Assembly (NCBI GenBank): GCA_949987565.1
Contig: OX465108.1
Coordinates: forward strand, 1,860,677-1,924,676
Source of the DNA: Luidia sarsii
Taxonomy: Eukaryota > Echinodermata > Asteroidea > Paxillosida > Luidiidae
Length of the DNA stretch: 64,000 nucleotides
Direction: 5' to 3'
Below the pieces are notes generated by a model. It was not told the origin of the DNA, made no database searches, and worked only from the letters and a program-made list of their open reading frames with translations. The position numbers were made by a program, and so were the translations under genes. This document shows, one piece after another, positions 1-15,100 of this stretch. Position 1 is the stretch's first letter. Every line of letters begins with the position of its first letter.

Positions 1-1880
1 CCAGCTAAGGACCTTGAAAGACATTCAATTTGAGAAGAAATTTTACCAGATAACAGCATGTTCGTTCTCTATACACTTGTACAGTACATGTAGCTAGATT
101 GTTTATGGTCTCAATGGAACTAAACCAGAAATCTTACAGTAGGTCGAGTTCGGGCGATCTGTTCTTCACATGCGAACTTTGTTCTTGCACTCGAACCACA
201 CGAACATGGACCCAAGAACACTGCACTCAGAACAGGATCACACATACACCACCTTTTCGCCAGGGTTGTTCCCGAACAGCTGAGAACGCGCGTGCCCGAA
301 CTCGTCCTTAGTTTTTATGTTTGTCTGAAGGTGGTACGGCTGGTTTTGTGATACTGGTTGAGTTGTGGTGGTACACAGGTACACACGTGTACTACAGTAT
401 TCTGTACACAGTACCCACAGTACACTGTACATGTACATGTACATGTACTGTGTCAGGACTCAGGAGGCTGGTTGCTTGATTGCTGAATACCACTAACAGT
501 AACATTTCCTGCACATGCTCATGCACTGTGGCCATGACCTTGGCCTCCAATCCATGGTGTACCACGTCTGTCTGTGACAAAGTGTTACTATAGGCCTTGC
601 CGTTGGGGACATGGAAGAATTGTTCTCATGAATGCTGGCAACTACCAACCATTCAAACCAAATATTGGGGCAGTGAGATCCATTGAATTCAGCATCATTT
701 GTAGTGTTTATGGATCACCACTTTGGGGACACACAAACATCAGCCACACTCCTATGGGTGTGCAGCACATTTTATGGTTGAGCTGTCTCTTACAATTCTG
801 AGTCCTCTAGTTTTGGATTTGGTTTTTCTATGGATTGTACATGTACTTGTACAAATTTACATGTACATGTACATTGTGTACATGTTCATGTTTTGAAGAC
901 ATTCGATCTGTTACTCCCATAAGATGTTCAGGTGAACTCCTAACCACAAAATTGTGACCTAAGATGGCACAATTAGGCATCTATAGTCTACCCCAAAATT
1001 CCTTTTCCTGTAAACTGGTAAACGGCTTTGAAAGTGAATGTTTTGTCAAAATGCATGTCAAAATCAATGAATTCTTTTTTTGCATTTTTGGAAAGCTAAA
1101 TGTGTAAGAAAATCCTCTGTCTGAAGGAATTTTTCAACGAATGTCTGTAAATATTAAAAAACTGGGAAATTTGTAAGTGTGTCAGTGTGTACGCTGCAAA
1201 CACTGTCAGCACGCTGTGTGTGACCTCCCTGACCTCAGACATTTGAGCCATTTCTCTCGAAAAGTGGTTTCCATGACTGCACATGAGCTCGTCTTTGAAA
1301 AAGGTTCTGCAAGGATGGAATTAACATCACACACTCTAAATGTTTGAGATTTGCATTTAAGTCATAAACAGTCATAAACAGTTTATTCTACATTTACATT
1401 GTAGAGTAGAGTATGTTGCATGTATCACTTGCAATAAGATGGTTATTCGTGGTTAACAATACATGCCATGCAAAAAAAAAAAATTATACTTTAAAGAAAA
1501 ATGAATTTTGCCCAAGACAAGGCTCCAAAAGGCCACTCAAGGTGAGGGCCAAAACATAATAAATAAGGAAAAGAACCAGGAGCATATTAGATCTGGAGGA
1601 AGAAAGATGAGTGTTTATTTCACTAATCATGCATGGTCCCCTAGGAATAGGATCAATATTTCCGCTCATTTTGTAATTTATTGATTTACTGTGAGTGTAA
1701 GTACCATCGCAGAGTTTTGTTCAGTTTCATAATTGCATCCTGTATTATTTCCAAAGGTCGGCTCCCTGAGCATTGTTGGACCCGTGCACTCGTGAGCCGT
1801 GTTGGTTTTGCCCTTTTCAGCCTTGGCCGTTAATTACACAGCGCCTAATTGCTGCGTGGTGTTTTGTTTTTCTCTTTCAG
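1..1880. other. 5' flank / SHC intron, no coding exon recognised
   Basis: AT-rich DNA upstream of the first visible SHC exon. It presumably is intron of the same gene, because that exon begins inside the PTB domain. It contains TGTACA/ACATGT runs near 425-447 and 838-880. I see no PTB N-terminal exon here; the remaining 5' exons probably lie left of the window. Confidence 0.5.
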
Positions 1881-1951
1881 TACGTCGGGTGCATCGAGGT
1901 CAAGCAGTCTATGAGAACGCTCCCCTTTGAAATGAGAGGACAGGTGACAAA
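1881..1951 (+). CDS. SHC1: SHC exon (PTB, first visible)
   Basis: Acceptor after ...tctctttcag, donor gtaagg. Encodes [20 protein letters not shown] then QVT; the last codon is split (phase 2) and completed as Lys by the next exon. This is the classic SHC PTB strand containing the GC(I/V)EV..SMR signature. Confidence 0.92.
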
Positions 1952-4900
1952 GTAAGGCGCCACCCTCATTTCCACGTACTACTACATGTACATACATGTA
2001 CATGTAGCTGTTTAGCGCTTGCTCTAGATCTTAATTTGCCCAACTGGAAAACATGCAGCCTCCTGTCATTGTTAATATTAATTAACATGGCCACAGGACC
2101 AGGGCATACTCCTTGGTCATATCAGACAGGGCTAATGTTCCAAAGTCCAGGATAATCACTGAAACCAAAAGCTCTATACATGTGTACACTGTACTGTACT
2201 TGAGTGAATTTGCAGTGCATGTACACCTGTACATGTACACCTGTACATGTACACCTGTACATGCATGCACAGCGTGCACTAATTTTGCAGTGGGTGCGTA
2301 ATAACTTTTGCATGGCATTGTTGGCACATGTACATGTACATGTATACACAGGCTGTGCGTGCACTCAGTCAGTGTCAAAGGTCATGAGACTGCTTGTCAG
2401 AGGTAGAGACACCCAGGGTTCTCAGCTGTTCGCTCGTTTGATAAACAAGAGTCCTGTCAACTTCCTGTCATTTTTCCCCGTGGTTACCATTCATGGAAGT
2501 GACAAAGGTTAAAGTTTAATCTTGTACATGAAACAAATTAAAAGCTTACTGTTGAATTTAAAAATCAAAGTGAATTTGTTTTGTTTAGATATGGCCTTAT
2601 ATTGATTAATCTTCAGTCTGACAGTTGAAGCTCCCTGTTTGCAACGATAAACATGCACGCAAGTTAAATCATCGGTAAAATTACATTTACATGTACTTCA
2701 CTTTTCAACGATACTATCTTTGGTCAAAGAGAAAAACCACAAAGTGATTTATGATTAAGGTTATCCAGTGTTGCAACCCCCTGAGAGATATCTGCAGGAT
2801 GGAGCACTGTTCACAACTTGTCAAAGTACGGTAGCTGCATTATGAATATTTATGACTGGTTCTAAGACTCTTCCACCGTGATATCTGCATCACCGTATTT
2901 TGTCTTGGCACGCAGGAGAACTTTATCAGTATTCGTACGGTATGTGCTAAGTACAACTGAGCAATAGTAGGGGAGGGTTGGATAATGCCAGATAGTCCGC
3001 AAGTCCCCAGTCGATCGGACGTCGGCGTAAGCCCAATAATTCAATTGATTCCTCTTCCACAAAGGTCAGAGTCTGTTTAAGGGCAGTCGGTGGATGGCTT
3101 GAGGGACTGTACGGCTTCAGATGGAATCCCTTCGACAATCTCTTCCCTGAGATATCTCCACACCACACACTCACATACACAAACATACACGTACTTACCC
3201 CCTATAGCATAAACGTGGGAAGCTACAATGTTACATTACGTCTACACACACATACACACACATCCCACGGGGGAAAGTGTCTGTAGTCTGCTTCAGCACT
3301 GTGTATGATCCAGTGGAGGCAAATTGACATTGAAATGTGTCTGGGCTATCTGCTGCGCCATTAAAGTTGGGTTACTGTTACCATATGCTGTTACACTGCC
3401 GGCCATCTCCAGTCTGAAGGTCTCTCAGTACACATGAAATGAATATTTTAGACTTGCAGTCATCTGATTATGCAGTACCATACACATACATGTATGTATT
3501 GCACTGATTTCCTTAGTTTGAATCAGAAACTAATACACTGGGATGGTGGTATAGTGTAGACAAACATTACTCATTGCACAAGCAGGCATTTTTTTATTGT
3601 TAAGAGTACACTGCTAAATTTCAGGCTTTGTAAACATTTTGTGAGTGACAAACTGATTCTGAGAAAAAAAGGATTACGAGAGATTCCGTAAGACATTCCT
3701 CACATACAGTACATGTACTAGTAGACCTACTTGTATAGGTATTATATGGACATGTTCACTGCATCTGTGTACATGCACCCTTCTAAAAACCAGTATTACT
3801 GACCTATGGCGCATACTGTACATGTCATGCAGAGATTGATCTTGTCAGTTTGTGGTTTGCCTGGTATTCTGAAAGATTTCTCACCTAATACCGGTATACA
3901 TGTATACATGTATTTGTTTGTTCATTGTGTGAGAATTAAAAAAATCTCTAAATTGTTAAAAAGGAATACAACGGTGTTTACAATGGCTAAGATTAACCTT
4001 GTCACCAGAATAACCGAATTACATCGTTCATCTCGGCTTAGAGAAGCTTTGGATGAAATGTCTCTGCACTTTTTAACGCATGGCCTTAACATCCAGGAGG
4101 GGAATGACTAAAACTAGGCCTTTCCTTTTTTTTTTCTCGAATGGGTTTACCAGTAATCCTTTTGTGTTATCTTCCTCTACTTCTCACTTTGATCTTTCCT
4201 CATTTGATCTTGCCTTCTTTGATCTTGGGTCTTTCACGCTAGCCTTTCCCTTTGATCTCCCCTCCCTTGTCTATCCAGCAGCTTTCCCCTCCCCCCTTGG
4301 TCCCCCCTCTGTCATCCGTGTCTTATTACCTCCCTCCTCCCCCCTTCCTATCTCTTTTTGGTCTTGTCATTCTGTCTTAAAGAAAGATCCTACTGGGATG
4401 AAAACATTAGGACCGTTCCCTCTACACCAAATAAACGTGATTATTTGGATTGCGTTTCAAACTTAAATTTTTTTGCATGCGTGGACACAATAAACGCGAT
4501 TAATAGTGGGATTGGAATCGCGATTCGAACTCCACTAAGAGTGAGACTTTTTTTCAAATAATCGATAATTTTTCTTTAAATTTCACTTCAGTAACAGCTT
4601 TGTGATTTAAAAACCATTTTTGTTTTGTTTTTGTTTTGTGTCATTTTAGGGAAGCAATCTTCAGGGTGTGTGATGCCGCTGGCTTCAGATATAACAGAAA
4701 AAAGAAGGTGATTAGTGTATTAAGTATCCGATCTGAGTATTGAATATTGACCAATGAACAAATTTGTTTAAGGTACTGTGCTAAGGTGAATAGAACATTG
4801 AATATTGCATAAATTATTGAGAATCGCGTACTGATAGTTAGGCCCTATCTATTTCCATTGAAGAAGTGTTTCTAAGTACCAACGTATGAAGACTAAATTG

Positions 4901-7900
4901 AAATTTTACCGTTGAATAATTTCAAACAAAGGAGGAAGTGGAAGGAAAAAACTATTGAAACAATTTGACTGGAGGGGTCATGGCCCTCTACCAAAACCCA
5001 GCTTAGGTTTCGGCTCCTGCTTCCTCTCCGTTATTCAAAAAGCTGAAAACACAGGGTGGAGTTCTTTGTCGAAATTGAAGCTTTGGATTCTTTTTCAAAA
5101 TATAGTACCAGTATAACATTCAAAAGCGAACCCAAAAGGCCTTCCATTTTCATGCTTTGTACACACTGTACTTAAAAATGGAGGAAAGAATAGATGTACT
5201 ACTGTATGTCACATTTCTAAGCATACCGGTACATGTAGACTTGCTGATAACGCCGCTGTCAAATATTTTCTCTGTCACTCGATCCTTGCAGGGCAGCAAA
5301 TCTGTCAACAAGATCTTGGGTGAGATGCCAAACATCCAGTTTGGAGGGGCCCACGTGAACCTGACCATCTCAACGTCGAGCATCACCCTTACCATCATGG
5401 AGACAGGCCAGGTGCGTGTAATTAAGGAAAACAAAATCCCTCAAATTCCTACTTGACGCATATTTTTTTGATGTGAATTGTAAGAATTTAATGTGCTTGT
5501 CTTACAGTTATCCTTCAGAGCCGTTTGTATATATCTGATTTGGGTTTCTTAAAACTCTTTATTGCTATATTGTTTTGGCAGCAATTCAGCCTTCTTGGCT
5601 GCAAGTGGCCATTTTTATGCGAAATGAATCAATAAACCAATAATAATAATAACATGATGATGCGTAAATTCTACACATATCTCAGCGGTAATTCGCCGTC
5701 TTAGTATCAACCAATCGTGTGCCAGTATTCGTGTGACATTGATACGAGTCCTGGCTGAGGTGAACTGGCAAACTTGTCTGTGTGGATAATCAACGAGAAC
5801 GAGAAAAAACCCAAAGCAGTTGTCCCCCTATAAGATAACGTAATGATTAGACCCAAGGGTGCGTCTTCCCCGTGCACGCCTGAGTGATCTTCTGATCTAG
5901 ACAGCAGGTGTCGCCCTCCGGCATTGCTTCGTATGGCCAAGGGGCTGGCAAGACGAAGTCCCTCGCTACAGTTTACTTTGAGTAACAGACTGCTGACTGC
6001 TGACTGACTTTATAAATAGCCAAATTTGCCATTTGTTAGAATTTAAAATAGTCTCTCGGACCATGTCGTTGGACGTTGGTACAATCTCCTTACATAATAA
6101 ACCACATTTTCATATCCTTTAGTTTACCGTCACTATTTATAAGTTATATGTTGAGATGCTGTGGACCATTGATTGGCCTTCGGGAATTTTTCCTTAATTT
6201 CTGGAGGGCTATTGTTCACATAAATGTTTTATATACAACAACAAAAAATCTTACTTCATAATTATGCAAATCTTCTAAAAAATGAGAGGGTCTGACGTTC
6301 TGATCCTAGCAGGACTTTTCTCAGAGGCTTCTCTGACAAAATTCCTGCTTGGATGAAAACGTTGAGGCCTCTGCATTTAAATTTATTTTGGAGATCAATT
6401 AACTATTGTATTGCAGGCTTCAGTTTTGGCCTACAAATACTCAAGGCCATCAGTCTTAATGTGGTAGGCCCTAGAGATATTATTATTGTTTTGTTTGTTT
6501 GTGTGTGTGTTTTCGTAGGTAATAGCTGGCCACCAGATGCAAGGGATCTCGTTTGCATCGGGCGGTGATGCTGTAAGTATCAGAGCCAATGAAAGTGTTG
6601 GAGGGAATTGGGGCCCTAACAAAACCATGGCCTTGGCACTGGCTCTGCCTCTGCCTCTGCCTCTGCCTCTGCCTCTGCCTCTGCCTCTGCCTCTGCCTCT
6701 GCCACTGCCACTGCCTCTGCCTCTGCCTCTGCCTCTGCCTCTGCCTCTGCCTCTGCCTCTGCCTCTGCCTCTGCCTCTGCCTCTGCCTCTGCCTCTGCCT
6801 CTGCCTCTGCCTCTGCCTCTGCCTCTGCCTCTGCCTCTGCCTCTGCCTCTGCCTCTGCCTCCGCCTCCGCCTCCGCCTCCGCCTCCGCCTCTGCCTCTGC
6901 CTCTGCCTCTGCCTCTGCCTCTGCCACTGCCTCCGCCGCTGCCTCTGCCGCTGCCTCCGCCTCTGCCCTCTACCCGCTGCCTCTGCCTCCTGGTTCTGCT
7001 CTAAGAGCCTCGAATATTGAAATTAGGCTATGATCGTTTAATTGATACTCTTTTTTGAATGAGAATGCAATCTGTATTGCCAGTGATGTAGACAAAGCCC
7101 CTGAAAGCTGAAACAGTCGTTTGGGAAAATAAATAAATAATAAATCTGTTGAAATCCGACTGTCCCACTCACTTAAAGCTTTTTCTACTCTGTTTTATTT
7201 CTCATGGAAGACTTCACATTCTGTAAATGTTTTAATCACAGATTTTGACAATCTTTTGTTGTCACATACAGGAAACAGCCGATTATGTTGCCTATGTGGG
7301 AAAGGACCCCGTAAATGGAAGAGGTGAGTATTCAATATGCTGGTAAATCAATCAGAGATGACAGTTACTAGCAGTGCAACCACTGGTACCCAAAACTATA
7401 CTTTGTCTGTAGTAAGAAATACTGTGCTGGGAGTATAATAGAAATGCTCGGAAGACATCTTGGCACCTCAACAGGGTGGACAGGCATGGGGTCATCTTGG
7501 ACAGTGGGCGGGCATTGGGGGCTGGGTGAGGTCATGAGAGTGGCAGAGAACGATGAGGGATGGAGAGAGCTGGTTGCACGGTCATCCGTGGCACCCAAAC
7601 AGGGTGGACAGGCATGGGGGCTGGGTGAGGCCATGAGAGTGGCAGAGAACAAGGAGGGATAGAGAGAGCTGGTTGCACGGTCATCCGTGGCACCCCAACA
7701 GGGTGGACATCCAAGGGGCTGGGTGAGGCCACGAGAGTGGCAGAGAACAAGGAGGGATGGAGAGAGTTGGTTGCAGTCATTCATGGCAAGCAAAAATTGT
7801 AGGCAGGCTTGGGGGTTTTGGAAAAGGCAATCTCAGGGAGTGGACGAGTGCGGGACTTGGCTCACGAGAGTGTCAGCCATTAGTGATTGCTCTGTAGATC

Positions 7901-8914
7901 CCAACACCATCACCAGCCATTTTATCGAGGTCAATCTCTCTCTCAATCTTTCTCACCGCCAGCCTGTCACATTCTGGAGTGTGTGGGAGGCCTTGCCCAG
8001 GACACCATCACCACCATCGGCCAGGCCTTTGAGATCCGCTTCAAGGACTACCTGAAGAACCCTCCACAGGCCGTCAACGCCCCAGACAGGTAGGGACGGA
8101 CAGACGCACAGCCGAGACTGTAACCCATCCTTACTTGCAGTGCCGGCCGAAACAGCTCTTAATGAATGACAAGGAAGAGCTTGATATAGGATTGGTAGAG
8201 TTCCACCTGAGCTGCCTGATTTACAGATATAACATGATATTGAAATCCACTACACGACCTCGACCAGCTCCGGTGAAGTGGTTAAGACATCTGCACTAAA
8301 AGCTGCCTGAAATTTGTTTATCAGGCATCGGGCAAAGCACTGAGCACTCAGTGTTTATCACGTTGAGCAAGGGCAAAACCTCATTGTATTAACATCAGGC
8401 ATTGGGCAAAGCACTGTGGGTCAATTGGTCAACTTTTTTTTAATTTTTTTAAAATTATTATTAATATTATTATCATTTTTTCTTTTTGTTTACAGGCTAG
8501 CGGAGCCTATCTTTGGCGAGGAGGAGTCGGCATGGGGCGATGACCCAGAATACTACAACGACATCAGCAAGTTTGCCAACCTGCCTCCCCAGGAACCATT
8601 TCCTCCGCCTCCTCCACCGGGCCAGTACATGAGGTGCCAGAGCATCCCCGTAAGTGCCTCTCTCACCTCTCCTCCCCTTCCCTCCCCTCCCCTCCTCCCT
8701 TCCACACCTTGCAGCTAGCAGCAATGGGAATCTTAACCACACTTATGCCGGGACCTCCGAATTCAGAGGGTCGTGTTTCAGCAACTCATGACCAGAAATT
8801 ATTTTCTGATGTCACAACTTCAACTGGAACATTGGGGTTTTTTTAATCGTAAAAACGCAAAACCAAAAATTCATAACGTACCACTATACAGCATGACTCT
8901 CTCCGTCTCCTCTC

Positions 8915-8949
<35 letters not shown>

Positions 8950-9046
8950 GTCTGTCTCTCTGTCTGTCTGTGTTTGTCTCTGTCTCTGTCCCTGTTTCTC
9001 TTTGTCTGTCTGTCACTCTCTCTGTGTCTGTCTGTGTTTGTCTCTG

Positions 9047-9108
<62 letters not shown>

Positions 9109-12100
9109 TTGTCTCTGTCTCTGTCCCTGTTTCTCTTTGTCTGTCTCGCTCGCAGCAATCGGAACCTTAACTAATTCAGGTCAGGACCTCCGAATTCAGG
9201 GGGTCGTGTTTCGGCAACCCATGACCCAGACGCCACAACTTTGACTGTACCACTCTATGCAACATACCGTTATCTGTTTTGTTTTTCCATAGGATACCCA
9301 TTCGTACCAGCCCCTGGGAGCGGCCAAACCGTCGGCGCCCGTCTACGACAATCGGAACGCGGAGTTTGAGAGCCGTGACCAGCACCTTGCCAACAACCAG
9401 CGCCAGCCAGCCGTGGGCAAACTGCTGGACATTGACGACACGCCACAGGCACCGGCCCTGGACAATCCCCTTAGCAGCCAAGGTGGGCATGAGTCGAACA
9501 GCGCCCTCTGGTGTCTGGAGGGTGTCCTGCTTCCCCCTATTTTTTAAATTATCGTACTGCTAATGCATCAGGTTTGGAATTTGGGACTTGGAATAGAGAC
9601 CAATGTGCTGCAGCATCAATCTCATTCCACAGAGCGACTTGATTTGGCAAAAAAAAAGATTAGTTTCTCATCCCTGCCCGCATCCGTTTTTGCCGCCGCA
9701 ATTTTTCAAAACATTTTTTTTAGAAACGATAACAAAGACAACAATTCGATAGATTTTCGGGTTTTTTCAGCCGTAGAACCTCGCACATGCACAGCCTACA
9801 TATTGTTTAGAAATAAGACTAATTTGGAAAAGGCAAAATCTGGAAAAAAAAAAATTAAAAAGTGCCCGCATCCTCCTTTTTTCAAAAAGTTAGGATGAGA
9901 AACTAATATTTTTGTTTACTTGGCCTTAGACTTGCTGCATCTCCACAGGTTCTCGTGGCCACCTCCGCTATGTCGACATAACACATAGCGTCCATTCAAG
10001 CAGGAGTGAAGCCTGCACTGATTTGAATTAATACGCTAGCACATTGGTCTTCATTCAAGTCACAGAATTTCTAATAACACTGCAAATATGATGCGTTAGT
10101 GGTACGGTTAAAAAAGATTGGCGTCCTGCCACAGGGAAAATAGTCTGGTGCCCAGACTCGTTGTCTGTGCACAAAGCCTGCAGCCACGCTGTGTGTGTGT
10201 GATTGTGAGCATGGCTCTGAGAAGGGCCGGTTACTCATCAAAGCACCATCCTTGGTCGGAATCCAGCAGTCTCCTGACGACATATCCCAACAGCATGTTC
10301 CAACTGTTCGTTCAATCATGTATGAAAGGGAATCGGGAAAACTGTACTTGGCAGAGTAAAGTTCTACAGAATACTTCTATTCAGCACTATCTACCCCCTA
10401 AAAGATATCTCAAGATTTCCTTAGGGCACTTGTGCGATCATATACCCTTATCATAAATTATCTATGAATAGGGACTTTGTGTTGAAGTGATGTAGTCGGG
10501 ACAAGTCTTACCAAAAGTTCTTGATCATTGTATGCATTTTTTTAGGACTGGTAGGATTCGGCAAGCAGGATCTCGACTCACAACGCCTTGCACAAATACA
10601 TATTTCAGCACCTCCTCTCAGCTCAGCTTTGTTTTCTTTATTTACCGGTAGATTAATCGCTTGCATCCTTCCAAAAAAAAAAACAAGAACAAACCCACAC
10701 ACTTCTTTCTCTCTTTCTCTTCCGTCAACCCTGAACCCTCCTTTTGCTTTCCTTTCCTTTAAAAAAAACCCCCCAAACCAACAAATTCCAAACGAAATCC
10801 TACTCCCCGATATTGTGTATCGTAGTACGCAGGATTCGCAGTCAACAGGTAGGCTCTAGTGCGGGCACCGTCACGACCCCGTGTAGCCCCGAACTCAGTG
10901 CCAAATCGGTTTACGAGAAAAAACCCTCCCCCGTCAAGCATTTCAAGCGCTGCACGCCCTCGCTCTACGACAACCCGCCGCCGCCGCCATCGCCGGCGGG
11001 GATGGTAGTGTCCGCCCCGCAGGGCGTGGCGCTGGGCGTGGCCAACCCCAGGGTGAACGAGATCGCCCGGCAGAAGAGCGGCGGGTCGGACTGGCGGGGC
11101 ATCCTGGAGGCCGGCTACGACAACCTGCGCATCCCCTGGAACCGAGGCCGCAAGACCAGCAAATCCAAACCACACAAAGGTCACCCGTCCACGATCTGTC
11201 TCTATCTGGCTGCCCCTTCTCTTGCCATCTCTCTCCCCTTGCCCCCCTCTCTCTATCCCTCTCTCCACCTCTCTCCCCTTGCCCCTCTCTCTCTATCCCT
11301 CTCTCCACCTCTCTCCCCTTGCCCCTCTCTCTCTATCCCTCTCTCCACCTCTCTCCCCTTGCCCCTCTCTCTCTATCCCTCTCTCTACCTCTCTCCCCTT
11401 GCCCCTCTCTCTCTATCCCTCTCTCCACCTCTCTCCCCTTGCCCCTCTCTCTCTATCCCTCTCTCCACCTCTCTCCCCTTGCCCCTCTCTCTCTATCCCT
11501 CTCTCTACCTCTCTCCTCTCTCTCTGTACATATATTTATTTCTATCTATCTCACTCTCTGTATCTCTCTGTCTCTCTCTGACTCTCACTCTTCGTGAGTC
11601 TCTCTATTCTGTCTCTCTCTCTCTCTCTTTCTCTCTGTTTCTATCTCTCTCTCTTTCTCTCTCTCTTTCTATCTGTCTGTCTCTGTCTGCCTCTCTCTCT
11701 CTGTCTCTGTCTCTGTCTCTCTGTCTCTCCTTCTGTCTCTGTCTCTCTCTGTCTCTCACTGTCTCTCTCACAATCTCCCTCTCTCTCTATCTGTCTGTCC
11801 CTATTTCTCTTTGTCTGTTTCCCTCTCTCTGTCTCTCCTGGTCTATCTTTCTCTGTCTGTCTCTCTCTGACTTTTTCTGTCTCTGTATCTCTCATTCCAT
11901 CTGTCTGTCTCTGTTAGTCTCTGTCTCTGACTCTCTCTTTCTCTGTCTCTCTGACTGCCCCTTTCTCGTTCCGTCCTCTCACTTCTCCATCCCAGTTGGC
12001 TGTGTTCACATAATGCTCCTTCAAATCGTCTGCATTTTCACGAAGAGACAAAATTCACCACTTGCTGTGTCTTTGCTCAGACTCTCTATCATGCTTTCAT

Positions 12101-15100
12101 CTTGCTCCGGGACCTCCTACACAAACTCACTATGATGATTGTTAATCATTGTGGAACATTCTTTGACATACTCCAAAAATGGACCCTTTCAAAGCACTCC
12201 TAAAACACCCATCTTTAGCCTTATCTTCCCCTCTCTACTTTTCATGGCTTAGGAAACTTCATAAAGCACTACTGTCAATTAGTATTTTTGTTCACCACGC
12301 TAAATTTGTCTCTTTGTGAAAACGCCGTCGATAGATGCATGGTTTTTGTAAGTGGCAGAGTCAACTCCCCTCTTCCCTTCCTTCTCTTGATCTTCCCGGC
12401 ATTGGCCAGAGGTGATTCCAACTCATTCACATACTAAAAAAAAGCACCACGCCTCCCCGCCTGTCTCCGTGACGAAGATCTCCCGCCATTCCCCAGCCCG
12501 ACGCTGAAGAGTCTCTGGCTCCATGAATGATGCATGACATGCAAATTCCCTCTCAGCGTCCGGCCAATCACATCTGTTCGCACTATTCGTCTCTTCGCTA
12601 CCCTTCCTCCCTCCTCCGTAACAGTGAATTAACCAAACGCATCGTGTAGGTACTTTCTTGCAGGAATCGTGTCGTGTGCATTTTGGTGTTATGCAGCCTG
12701 CGTCATCATTTGACTGCATGATTTGCATTGTGTACTGATCTCAATCTTTACCACTAACCATCTCTCTTAATTGTTACTGCTCTAAGTTGTACTCACAGAC
12801 CTGGACATTTTGTGCTCCCGGACAGTTGAGACAAGGAATGCTCCACTTATCAGAAAAAATGTTCAACAATTTCTTTCAAAAACACAGTTAAGACACAATT
12901 TTAGCCAAGACGAATGCTGAAAAGTAAAACCAAAATGATTATTGATAGTTTGACATCAGTGAAAATGTATTGAAATGAGGGGTAGCTCTGTCATACTTGT
13001 AGTTATAGCAGTGTATACTGAGAGTCAGTGCTTTGCTTTAAACAAACAAAAAACAGCCTATAGATGCTGCCTCTTATTTTTTTCAAGCAGACAATCGGGC
13101 AAAGTACCTGTCAGATACATGTAGTGCTGACTACATGTTGGGTTAGGGTAAACCCTCAGTGAAATTTAAAACAATTTTTTAAAAATGTCAAAGAATGCAG
13201 TTCTAGCAGGACTTTTCTTGCAGGCAGAATGATAGCTCGGAGGCAAATGGTCATTGAATTAAAGATTTCAGCCGGAGAACATCGGCGTCTGAATTGTAAT
13301 CGCTTCTCCTCTGAATGGGGCAGCCTCAAAATTCATGACTGCTGTGGTCGATTTCATCAAACCCATTGTAACTAATACGATCAATCGCAAGACGATGAGC
13401 GATGCACAGAAACCATCGAGTTATCAATCGTAATCTGAGTTATGATGCACCGTAAGGCTTTGTGAAACCCACCGCCCGGTTCAGTTGCCTTAGTGTTGCA
13501 TGCTGCCCTCAATGATACTAAAATGACATCTTTAGAGTCGCTGGGCCTTAATGCTTTGTACCCAAGCAGGAGCTCTCTTCAGACAGTACACGTACTGTCT
13601 TTATTTTCCTCTATCTTCGGAGTGCAGGAAAGACCAGACTTTCATTGATTACAAATTGTTTGTCCAAATGACTTGGCCGATATTTAACGATTTCTGTAAT
13701 TCACGTGTCATATTTATGTTGTTGTTCATCCTCATAAAAAAAAAATGCTTGAAGCTTGAATATTGTGCTGTGCAAATCTATATCATTATTGATTGTTTGT
13801 TTTTAGATTTGTTTTTTCAAACTTTCTGTCATTGCCCGAACCTTGGAAAAAAGGTTTAGGGTCTTGTTATACTTTTTGCATTTACTGTTTCAAGCATTGA
13901 CGCAGGTTTTTGTTTTTTGTCAACATCTGAAGCTCACAAGTTCTGGATCTTTACCTTTGCATTGTGGGAATGAAAGCTATGAATATTTATTTTTATGAAT
14001 ATTCATGTTGTGAGCACTGTTTGATGCCCAGTGTAAACAAAGGAAAAGTATTTGTGAACTCAAGCAAGTTTTGGTGCTGAAGTAGAGCTCCATGATTTTT
14101 GGGCCGAGATTAATGCAGAAAAAAGTCAAATCCCCATTTTCCGGTTATGCCCCTGTCGACAGCAGGCAGTTCGATTTACGACGAGCCTCGGTTTGACGGC
14201 GCCAACTACGACAATCCCAAGATGCCGCTGGTGCGTCCGGAGATGGACAACTCGGACAGCATGTACAACATCCCAAACCCGAGCCAGTCCCCGAACGTGG
14301 GCCATGCCCACAACGGCCAGTCCCATGCCCCACCTGTGGTTGACGCCTTTGATATGGGTGAGTCTCTTCTGCCCTGCCCTGCCCTGCCCTGCCCTTCCCT
14401 GCCCTGCCCTGCCCTGCCCTGCCCTGCTCTCCCCTGCACTGCCCTGCCCTGCCCTGCCCTGCCCTGCCCTGCCCTGCCCTGCCCTGCCCTGCCCTGCCCT
14501 GCCCTGCCCTGCCCTGCCCTGCCCTGCCCTGCCCTGCCCTGCCCTGCCCTGCCCTGCCCTGCCCTGCTCTCCCCTGCTCTCCCCTGCCATGCCATGCCCT
14601 GCCCTGCCCTGCCCTGCCCTGCCCTGCCCTGCCCTGCTCTCCCCTGCTCTCCCCTGCTCTCCCCTGCTCTCCCCTGCCCTGCCCTGCCCTGCCCTACCCT
14701 CCCATGCCCTGCCCTCCCTTTCCCTCCCTTCCACCTCCCACTCTTCCCTGGTGTGGGTAAACCCAAAAATTGGGCCCGTCATCATGTCAAAGCATTGTGT
14801 CTCTCTCATCTCTCCCCTGCAGAGCCTTTCAACCCGGCGGCCTCGATGCAAGCGGACCCGGCGCCGCCCCCGGCCGCCCTCACGGGCTCCCAAACCCGCC
14901 CCACCCCCCAGCCCAGACTAGCCGCCCCGTCGACCCCGCCTGTACAGCCCCCCGCCTCCAACCCCAACCCACCTCCCCCGCCCCAGTCACGAAAACCGGG
15001 CATCCCCCCGGCACCCACCCACCGCCCGCCCCCGGTACCCGTAGCGGCGGCGGCAACGGCGGCCGCCCCTTCGCCCCGGGGCAACCCGCCGTCGGCCGAC

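Noticed and set aside
1773..1955. Open frame continuing upstream of the first SHC exon, considered as the start of the protein
   Set aside because: A clear acceptor (tctctttcag) lies at 1871-1880 and homology begins exactly after it, so upstream codons are intronic.
14126..14921. Ala/Gly/Arg or Cys/Pro/Leu open frames over the CCCTG array
   Set aside because: Five-bp repeat artefact inside a SHC intron; the true exons on each side are joined in phase without it.
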